NCBI GenBank assembly: GCA_034440615.1
Contig: JAOTOM010005144.1
Span: forward strand, 1,135,706-1,199,705
DNA: 64,000 nucleotides
Source: Ashinkailepas kermadecensis
Taxonomy: Eukaryota; Arthropoda; Thecostraca; Neolepadidae
Reading direction: 5' to 3'
Part shown: one piece after another, positions 56,236 through 64,000 of the stretch
Layout of the letters: each line of letters starts with the position of its first letter
How positions within the stretch are numbered: the stretch's first letter is position 1
Position numbers and translations under genes: made by a program
The notes under the pieces: model-generated
Database searches by the model: none
What the model saw: the letters and a program-made list of their open reading frames with translations, nothing else
What the model was told of the DNA's origin: nothing

Positions 56236-56955
56236 GCGTGGCCATGCATTTTTGATGGGGATGGGGATGGGTGGTATGAGGGTTTCATATCGATTTTATC
56301 CATGCAATGCCGCATGCGTAATGCTAATTTTGACGTGGTGTGGGTAGCAGGTACGGATCCAGTAATTTGCATGGAATGACTCGTCTCCAGGGGCGCCATT
56401 GCGAAAGTTCCTGGAAGGGCCTCTTCGGCGGAAAATATGTTGGGCAGGGGGAGGTACACTCGAGCATACTGCATACAGCATGGTACAAAAGGCCCACTGT
56501 ATGGAACCTTTTAAACTCAGGGGAAGGGGGCACCTTTATTTCTGTGAGAGGGGCCTTTGGCTGGAAGCAAAATTGTTCAGCGGGGGGGGGGGGGCACGCA
56601 CTCGAGAGTTTTTGTTGGGGCACCTTTTCTCAGCTAGATAGGCGCTCCTTTCCATGAGGGGGACACGACCAGAGGTGTAGCCAAGGGGGAGGGCGGTCCC
56701 CCTTAACATCCAGAAATGCACTAGATGAAAAGAGAATTTGTGAGATTTTACTGCGCAAAACCATGAAATTTAGACGTGCTTCGCGAGCCGGAAACTCGGT
56801 TTTGTCACATTTTTTTGGCCGAGCTAGTCGTATATCTTATAGGAGTCTAGTCAGGCGAGTTGTATATTCTCTCAGAAAAAGAAAATCCTGGCTGGTCCAC
56901 TGGATATGCCCAGTGCTCCCCTCTGCATCCATATCTGGAGGGGGACGCGTCTTCA
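56236..56955. other. Unassigned, hAT-like MITE debris
   Basis: Contains 'cagaggtgtagccaaggggg' (56671) and 'ggcgccattgcgaaag', strings typical of hAT-type MITE ends, plus a G-homopolymer (56581-56593). No complete element could be delimited. The short ORFs have no recognisable domain. Confidence 0.4.
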
Positions 56956-56959
56956 TGTC

Positions 56960-58218
56960 TCGCGCCTCGACGACGCCCATGGCATGGATCACGCGTGGTT
57001 AAAAAGTATGCACCTTATTAATGTCACAAGTACATAGTTCGCTGTCATGCAAGTGCTTAAATGCGTCTCGTCGTCGATTTTCTCCAACTATTCATCTTTC
57101 AGTTCCGTTGACAGTTCCGCTGGACCCCTGCCTGTGACGCACGGCGTCGTCCAGGGGTCCCAGCTGGGACCAAAATTATTTTTGATTTTCACTAATGATC
57201 TGGTCTCACACCTAAATTGTGGTAAGCAAGTTTCATATGCAGATGACATTCAATTTTTGGACTCTGATTCGGATATTTCCAGGCTTATACAGCGTGTCGA
57301 AGACACACTCAGCGTCGCCCAAAATTGGTTCACTCAGAGCCGACTCAAAATTAACCCAAGCAAAACTGAGCTCTTGATCATTAAAAAAACCCTGTGCAAA
57401 AAGTCAGCCCCGTTCAGCATCCAGTTCGGAAACAACAAAATTGAGGCTTCGCCTCACGCTAAGATTCTAGGGGTATTCGTGGATTCGGCTCTTACATGGG
57501 AAAAGCAAGTGTCGCAGGTCACTCGGCGGTGTTATTTTGTTCTCGTCGGGCTTTCAAAATTACGTCACAAAATTCCGCGTGAGACAAAGAAACTTCTTGT
57601 TCAGGCTCTCGTTTTCCCACACCTTCAGTATTGTTTGACAGTTTGGGGAGGTTGTAACAAATCGCAGAAATACAGAATTCAAAAGATCATAAATTTCGGC
57701 GCTCGTATCGTTTCCGGCCAGCACAGACGAGAACACATAACGCCCACCCTTGAGGCGCTGGGCTGGCCGAGGGTCGAGAGGATGGTCGAAGAGCGGGATG
57801 TGGCCATGGTCGAGAGGCTCTTGTCTACATCCGTCCCTCCTAGCTTGGCAGAGTGTCTCACCCGTCGTGACGAAGTCTCCAGTAGGCGGACACGAGGTAC
57901 AGACGCAGATATGCTCGAGCTACCTAGGATTAGGACTGAATTCGCCAGACACAACTTCCCATACAGGGCAATCGCGGCATGGAATGAGAAGTTGAGGAAG
58001 GATGCTGGCCACCCGTGATATAGTGCTGCATACGCTCATCTCAAATGTGCTTTATTATTGTTAGATTTTAAATCAGGAGACGGTCAGTAGGCATTTTATC
58101 TTATATTTTCAACTGTGATTTGACGAGAGGGCTGAAAAGCCATGACGTACATGCCTTGTTTCTACATTGCCTGGACTATGGAGACCTCAATATATGATTG
58201 ATTGATTGATTGATTGAT
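56960..58218 (+). pseudogene. jockey/CR1/L2-like LINE reverse transcriptase, 3' portion
   Basis: A 5'-truncated LINE without RNase H. It starts mid-RT (GMDHAWLKSM near 56975), then a long open frame (57047-58018) with GVVQGSQLGPKLFLIFTNDL, VSYADDIQFL (intact YADD), KINPSKTELLII, HAKILGVFVDSALTWEKQV, FPHLQYCLTVWGG and a C-terminal FARHNFPYRAIAAWNE. The 3' UTR ends in a (GATT)n tail at 58194-58218, as L2/CR1-type elements often do. The RT C-terminal half is intact, but the element lacks everything upstream. Confidence 0.85.
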
Positions 58219-58299
58219 TCAGTTGGTGGGCATTTAGTTTTCTAGTTTGAAAACTCAGATCTCTTAAGAGAAGAATGGAGAGATAAGAATTATATTTAC

Positions 58300-58462
58300 C
58301 TAAGGATGGGCTATGTCGGGAAAACACCGCACCGAAGACATCTGTGATGCCATCCGTGGGGATGAAGACTGCTGCTTGACTGGACGTCTGATGGCGGGCC
58401 AGGGTGGTGACGATAAGCGGATCACACACTCGGTGCACGACCCGGCAGACTGTCGCCTTTGC
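58300..58462 (-). other. Candidate host-gene internal exon
   Basis: 163 bp on the minus strand bounded by AG (58463-58464) and a good donor CTTAG|GTAAAT (exon end 58300). One frame is open throughout and reads VCRVVHRVCDPLIVTTLARH, SSQAAVFIPTDGITDVFGAV and FSRHSPSLG, with GC-rich third positions unlike the surroundings. No domain is recognised and no partner exon is visible, so the call is tentative. Confidence 0.3.
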
Positions 58463-58609
58463 CTACGTCTCAGCATGCCTACATATAGGTAGCATGTGTG
58501 ACGCTTTCCGTTTGTCAGAGAGGTGCTCAGAACCACCAGACTCACCCTGAAATAAGAAGTCAACTTAAAGTATGTTATCTAGCGAGTCGAATCCCTCCAT
58601 ACGTGCAGG

Positions 58610-58795
58610 TTTCTGAAAATTGTTGGAGAGCAATATATGAAGGCAATGGGCGGGCCAAAATGGATTTCGGATGGGGCCATACTACATAGGGTCCCATGAT
58701 AAAAGTTGAAGTTATTGGGAGAACAAAGCCAACATTGGGGGGGGGGGGGAGTGTCCTTTCACAAGCATACGAAGCTACACCCCTGAATCCGTCAC
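58610..58795. repeat. Dispersed repeat, hAT-like end (copy 2)
   Basis: Direct-orientation match to 29140-29322, ending 'gaagctacacccctg' (58765-58784). It holds a G-run at 58738-58750. Confidence 0.55.
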
Positions 58796-58817
58796 TGTCA
58801 TATGCTGTCTATTGCAT

Positions 58818-58907
58818 GACATTTGCCTGTCCAATGCCACGTGTCATGACATTTGCCTGTCCAATGCCACGTGTCATGACATTTGCCTGTCTAATGCCAC
58901 GTGTCAT
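58818..58907. repeat. 30-bp tandem repeat, 3 copies
   Basis: Unit 'gacatttgcctgtccaatgc' plus 'cacgtgtcat' at 58818, 58848 and 58878; the third copy has one C-to-T change. Confidence 0.95.
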
Positions 58908-59394
58908 GGGCGTAGGAGCCGCTGTAATATTTGGGAGGGGGCTGTAGGTCAAGCCGATTCTTATGCCAACTCTTTCCAGTCAACACCATGGGGTTGATGG
59001 TGAAAGTCGCAGACTATTTGGAGGGAGGAGCATGGCAGCCAGGTCCTCCCTTCCCGGAAGATTCATCTTCTCTGGCAAATGCTTTCCCATCTTTGTCTTC
59101 TATAGTATCCAAAGATGCACATAAACTAAAGCGTAGACCTCGCAATGCTTGCCAAAGTGGCACACCAAACACAAATACTAAGCAAATTTCAGTAACTTGC
59201 AACGATGTACGACTAGTTTTAACGGAATATCTCTCCAACCATACCGCAATCCTACATTAAATTTAAGAAAGGATTTTGTGCGTGATTTCTTGCTCTGGAG
59301 CTTAAGACATTTGAAAATTGAGGTTCCGTCTGGTAATCAATGTTGTTATTTCCGCGAAACTATGGCATTTCCTCCAGGTTGGCGTCTCTAGAAC
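58908..59394. other. Nothing recognised
   Basis: Mixed-composition DNA with short open frames on both strands (for example 58931-59260) and no motif that I can assign. Confidence 0.45.
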
Positions 59395-61060
59395 CGTCAG
59401 TAAAAACAAAAGGAACATGGGAATAACGATACCGAAATTGGTGAAATTTTTGTTGAGCATATTCTGGACGCAGTTGTGATTTTGGAGTGGTTGTGAGATA
59501 AATAGTGTGTCGTTCGGCCATCTGCCATGGTGGTGTAGTTGGTGGAGAAAGAGAATGAATGAGTGAAATAGTGAAATGAAGTTGTGCAGAACATTTCGTG
59601 ACCCGAGAAGCTATAGTGAGAGTGAGAAGCTATAGTGAGTTTTTCGGTTGGACCTAAATAATCATGATGTAGATTTGGAAGAAGTTGCAAGAGCGCGTGT
59701 GTGGGGTGTTTCATAAAATTGAATTTTGGAGGCGTTCCTAAGTGTTTGTTGCTTTCTACGGAGAGCTAATGGATGAATTCCTGATTCGACTTCTAAAGAA
59801 ATAATGGGTGAAGTAATCATTGCACCGAGTGCGATGCGGATACATTTATTTTGAGTGGTGTAAGTTTGTTATGGAGGTGGGCTGGCACCAGCATAAACTA
59901 CTGAGCCATATTCATTGTGGGGAGCACTAATGATTTACATGGTTGTACAAGAGTGTGTGGGTTGGCTCCAAATGAGGTGGAAGTGAAGCAGCGAAATGCA
60001 TTTAGTCGGGGAAAACTTCGTTCTGGATGTATTTAATGTGTTTGTGCATGGAAAGCCTGAGATCAAAAATTACACCAAGAAATTCAAAAGAATGTACAAA
60101 AGATATGTCATTGTGCGCGGGTGAAGGTGTGTTTCTGGGTTTGGGCTGGGAGTAGAGTTGCTAAAAAAATCATGGTTGGTGATTTTGGAGCTGAAAAATT
60201 GAAACCGTATTTTATGAACCATTGATGTACCCTGTCAAATGTCTTTTAAAGTCGAAGTAAACAATTTTCGTAATGTTTGTCTCAGCACCAAATCGTCCGC
60301 AAAAAGAGAATGTGATACATTTGCAGACATGTCAGCGAAAAGGTCATTAATGATGATGTTAAATAAAACTGGCAATATGCAACTCCCCTGTGGCAATCTG
60401 CGGTGCATAACATGTGGAGTGGAGATGGATGATTGGCATCTGAGGTGGAAAGAGCGATAACCGGGTAAAAAACCTATTAAATAATGAGCTAAGTGTCCTT
60501 TGAAACCTAGTTAATGGATTTTGAAAAGTAGTGCGGGTTTACAAACCATACCATAAGCTTTGCTAATGTCTGGATATACTGCCACAGCGTTTTCTTGTTT
60601 TTGTAACTAAGCCGGATATCTGTTTCTAATCTGATGAGATGGTCAACTGTGCTGCGTTCGCGACGAAAACCGCATTGAATTGGAGATAAAAGAGAATTTG
60701 TGTCCAGGTGCCACGTCAGTATTTTATTGGTCATTGTTTCAAGAAAATTGTCTAAGCAACTGATGAGTGCAACGGGCCGAAAATTGTTAGGGTTACTGTG
60801 ATTTTTGCCAGGTTTTGGAATGTGGATGATGATAAGCTTTTTTTCATGATTCAGGAAAGATGTGATTGGACCATAAGATGAGTTAAATGTGTTGTTTGGC
60901 GTAGTCAGATTAATGTGGAAAGAAAGAGTCATGTAGTTTGTCAGGCCCTACTGAAATGTAACCGGTGGAGGAAATGGCATTCTCCAGTTCAGAAAGGTGA
61001 AAAGAATCATCGAAGTTTCGGATTTGAGGTCAAGATTGGTGGGAAAAAAGCGTGTTGTGC
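59395..61060 (-). pseudogene. Third LINE family: RT remnant (minus strand)
   Basis: Decayed RT read from about 61060 downward: ELENAISSTGYISVGPDKLH, KKLIIIHIPKPGKNHSNPNN, FRPVALISCLDNFLETM, SPIQCGFRRERSTVDHLIRL, a LPQGS-like block, IINDLFADMSANVSHSLFAD and DLVL (FADD intact, about 60275-60300). The region down to 59397 holds the thumb/C-terminal part with many stops. It is more AT-rich than families 1 and 2, and heavily mutated. It may be the same family as the minus-strand LINE at 63335-64000. Confidence 0.75.
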
Positions 61061-62889
61061 ATTTCGTAAGAAATCAGGTAGGTAGTTGTCATCGGAGCTA
61101 TTGTGGGTGTTTGAAAAGTAGGCTGTTATAAATATGATTACCGTGAACGGCGCCTGGCATGCGGCGGGTCCTCGCATCGCGCCGCAATGATGCGGCGGGT
61201 CGTCACACGTTCATGGTTACTGGCAATTAAGTCCTCTTCAGCCGTATGTGAAATACTTCCTAAATGCTCCTTTTCTTGCCGCAATAGCTTGTGAAATTTT
61301 TAGACAACCAAGGTACTGGCGTTCATTTTGCGACATATTTTGTTGATGGACTTGTTGTAGAAGCGTTGAATCGTTGTATATGTGAAAGTTCCTGAAACGT
61401 TGTCCAGTCGGCCTTCGAAGTTTTCTAGCTCGGGATAAAACTTGATGCAGCTGTTCCAACAGTGGGTATTGATAGTCATTTGTCTTCAAAAACATTCTAG
61501 GCTAGGCTACATTAGATTGGGATAAGTTTTTCTAGTTTGGGAAATTGTTAAAACAATTTTTTTTATACATTTTGCCTAATTTGGGATATATTTTTTCTTA
61601 GAAGGCAGATTAGACTGGGATTATATTCGGTAATGCTATAATTTGCTTTTTAGACTTTCTTTTATGCTATATTACCTAACTGCGAGCCCATCTTTGGTGT
61701 TATTTTCCTTGCCAACTCAAAAGTAAGCGTTTGAAGAGCAAATGAGCATCCACATCATATTAACCATGTTAATAAACGTTGCATTGGAAAAATTCAAGGA
61801 ATTAATGAACCACGTTAAAGCACAAATTTACTATTATTTAATCATAACACATTTTTAGCACTTTTTCCACCTACCTTGCACAATATTTCATGCCTTTTGG
61901 GAAACATTTTGAGCTTGTTGCCTATTGCTGTCCTTCAAGGCAACAGCATGCCCTTCACTTTTCTGATACATTCTCACACAAGGGACGGAAATTTGCAGGT
62001 GCAAGTGTACGAAAAGCTGCTAACTCTAACTGCGCCATAGCTTCTGAACCATGTAGGCGTCATTCTGAAAAAAAAAATAATGGCAGACGTAGCGGAAGTC
62101 TCATTCGTTATCAACTTGCATATTTGCACCTGGTACAGTGTGGTATGAGTGCAGGTGCACCCAGCTTTACAGAAAGTTCCAGTTCCGCTCATTTTTTTTC
62201 ATGTCGGGATAAAATAATTCATCGCGACATCAACGTAGGTCGCTATAAACTTGGCTCCCGACCGAGCATGGCTTTTAGTACATGTTTCAATCCATCGCGA
62301 CACAAATGTGGGAATACATTGAAATATTTGGAAAACCCAGTTTATCGCGACACAATGTCGCGATAAGTGGGGAAAACTCATACGAGGTCGTGGATCGCCT
62401 GAATGCAGTTTCACTTCCTTTGGCTATTGAAAATTGTCCAGGATGAGATTGGTTTTTGGACGATTCTCGGACTTCACTGGATTATACAGATTGTTGTTTC
62501 CAAAGGTCTGTACTTCGGCTTGTCTCGTCAAGCCTTCAACGAACCAATACTGTTAATTCAACATAAACGATCGATATGCAAGCTTGACATCATTGCAGGA
62601 CATTTTAATTATCGAAAGTGCTAATTCATTCGGGTCACTTTTGGATTCAACAATCGACTACACTGATACAAGAAGGGGCGTGGACATAACACCTTAGCAT
62701 GACACATAGACAGACATACAGAGGGGGCATGGCAAGCATTTAACTCCGGACATGAATGAAGGACATTAAACTATGTTCGCTCACCTCACTTCGTGTCACA
62801 TTCGGAACGACACAATTATTTGGCTTCGAAGTGTGCAAGCCCATATGCAACCGGTAAATTAACAGTTGTGGTGGGAGTGCAGCATGCAG
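61061..62889. other. Unassigned AT-rich DNA with TCGCGACA motifs
   Basis: No gene is recognised. Open frames at 61238-61495 (minus) and 61890-62366 (plus) lack known motifs. A GC island with 'atgcggcgggtc' repeats occurs at 61155-61205. A perfect 11-bp inverted repeat TTATCGCGACA/TGTCGCGATAA (62342-62352 and 62356-62366, 3-nt spacer) ends a region with further 'atcgcgaca' copies at 62221 and 62291. This could be a DNA-element terminus. Confidence 0.4.
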
Positions 62890-63334
62890 TCCCATACCGG
62901 GCTCAGGCAGAACTTCCCACGCCTCGGTTCAGAGATGGCGAGTGCAGCCTTATTTCGATGACCTCTCTAAGTACACGTCTGCTCCAGGATGACCCCACTG
63001 CTAGAGTGGCAGCCTGAGACGGTTCGAACGCTTGGCTGCACTGGGCCCGGTGTTCCGCCGGTGGAGAGGTGTCGGCACGGTCACGCTTAGGAGCAGCCAC
63101 GTGTTCTTTTAGGCGGAGGCATTTGGTGTGGCCGCTCTCGCGTATGAAGTGGATGATGTAGGAAGTGCATGATGTTCGATACACCACGCCTTTTCTGTTT
63201 TCCTTCAGGATGGGTCCTTGGGATGAACCAGCTGTCTTCGAGGGTAGACTTCGGCCGGTAGCCAGTGATGCTTGCGATCCGGTGCTGCCGTTACGACACA
63301 ATGATGTTCGGCCACACTGGGCACAGCACGGCAA
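62890..63334 (-). pseudogene. Penelope-like element GIY-YIG fragment (second PLE)
   Basis: On the minus strand the linker SSQGPILKENRKGVVYRTSC leads into a degraded GIY-YIG domain: VVYRTSC...IIHFIRESGHTKCLRLKEH (YIGE-type motif changed to FIRE), SPPAEHRAQCS, LREVIEIRLHSPSLNRGVG. It aligns with the domain at 10950-11238. The fragment begins exactly where the neighbouring LINE's 3' tail ends (63335), so the LINE probably inserted into or beside this PLE. The catalytic Tyr/Gly positions are altered, so it is non-functional. Confidence 0.7.
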
Positions 63335-64000
63335 ATTTGATTTGATTTTATTATTGTAGGCACTTCAGCCTGCTCAGGCCATTTCGTGCCGTGAGTAGAA
63401 TTAATGAAAATTTATGTTATGACAGTCAGTTTATAACTCTTGAAGCAAGTTGGTTTTACGGAGAAAAATGAAAAGTAGATTGATGAGGAAAGGGTGCTGA
63501 TCTCCTAATAGTGTGGGTAAAGAAAAGGGATGTTGTGTGTACGGCAGTAGTTGGTAAGTGTTTTTCTATGGTCATGGTAACGTTGACAGTGTAGGAGAAT
63601 ATGTGAAATTGTAAGATGAGTATTGCATGATGGGCATGAAGGTCGAGGTGAAGCAGTGTAAATATATCGATGGGTCAGAAAAGTATGTCCAATGCGGAGC
63701 CGTGATATAACTTTTTCTTGTCTGTTTTTTATATGATGTGGTCCAATTATCAATGATGGGTTTGATGAAACGTAATTGTGTGTGGTTTGTAATTTCAGCC
63801 CATTGTTGGTTCCAAAAATGTCGGATGCTCTGTTTTATTGTTGATTTAAGGCATTCAAAATGTTGTGGAATTTCTGTGATGTGTGGTAATTGTAATGATT
63901 GTTTTGCAAGATGATCTGCTTCTCGTTTCCTGGGATGCCGCAGTGACTGGGCACCCACAGGAAACGGACCTTGACACCCATCAGATGAAGTGTTTCTAGT
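63335..64000 (-). mobile_element. 3' end of an RNase H-bearing LINE (minus strand, cut by window)
   Basis: Runs from beyond the window to a 3' tail of 'caataataaaatcaaatcaa' type at about 63335-63357. Coding remnants: WVPSHCGIPGNEK-like and ADHLAKQSLQLP (RNase H C-terminus, 63890-63955), FWNQQWAEITNHTQLRFIKP, VISRLRIGHTFLTHRYIY and CPSCNTHLTISHILLHCQRY (CxxC...H...C tail, 63590-63650), with the stop at about 63505. Confidence 0.8.

Noticed and set aside
1..64000. tRNA or rRNA genes, or SINE B-box promoters
   Set aside because: I looked for cloverleaf-like and GGTTCGAATCC-like strings and found none I could support by eye. A tRNAscan or Infernal run would be decisive.

Overview
The window is a repeat-dense stretch of a metazoan nuclear genome, most likely an invertebrate and possibly an arthropod. 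Nothing prokaryotic is present: no operons, no ribosome-binding-site spacing and no rRNA or tRNA. It holds APE-type non-LTR retrotransposons (LINEs), piggyBac-type and other TIR DNA elements, Penelope-like elements (PLEs), many satellites and only one convincing host gene. The species cannot be fixed from sequence alone.

Layout: 1-5835 is the 3' half of LINE family 1 (copy 1), split by a 2.57-kb piggyBac-type element (2906-5474) flanked by TTAA. 5.8-9.7 kb is intergenic with a decayed 32-bp satellite. 9741-10673 is a second, non-autonomous piggyBac-type element, next to a PLE 3' fragment (GIY-YIG domain). An 11-copy 63-bp satellite (11644-12340) abuts the 3' end of the host gene, an intronless DEG/ENaC channel ORF (12379-13635, minus). 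About 14.5-24.64 kb is one long LINE family 1 copy (copy 2). Its endonuclease (EN) gene has been blown open twice: by a ~36-copy array of a 69-bp unit that is the EN catalytic-motif codons themselves, and by a 1.53-kb TIR element. 24.74-28.81 kb is LINE family 2 copy a, whose reverse transcriptase (RT) is deleted. 28.8-33.3 kb is nested satellites (77 bp, 13 bp, and a ~295-bp unit in a head-to-head inverted array). 33.3-39.5 kb is mostly unassigned. 39.57-40.9 kb is a second copy of the TIR element with a 177-bp array. 44.0-46.69 kb (minus) is LINE family 1 copy 3. About 46.79-55.99 kb is LINE family 2 copy b, nearly full length and interrupted by a CR1-like LINE at 51693-54646. The remainder (56-64 kb) is a 103-bp foldback, a jockey/CR1/L2-like RT fragment, a possible host exon, a third RNase H-type LINE on the minus strand, a second PLE GIY-YIG fragment, and the 3' end of another minus-strand LINE.

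The insertion order can be read from the nesting. Related copies inside the window act as controls: copy 3 of LINE family 1 preserves the empty TTAA site of the piggyBac insertion in copy 1, and family 2 preserves the EN segment that was amplified in family 1. The most unusual features are the catalytic-motif-derived tandem array, the inverted target duplications at LINE junctions, and two TIR elements that share one end but carry unrelated arrays with the same 177-bp period.
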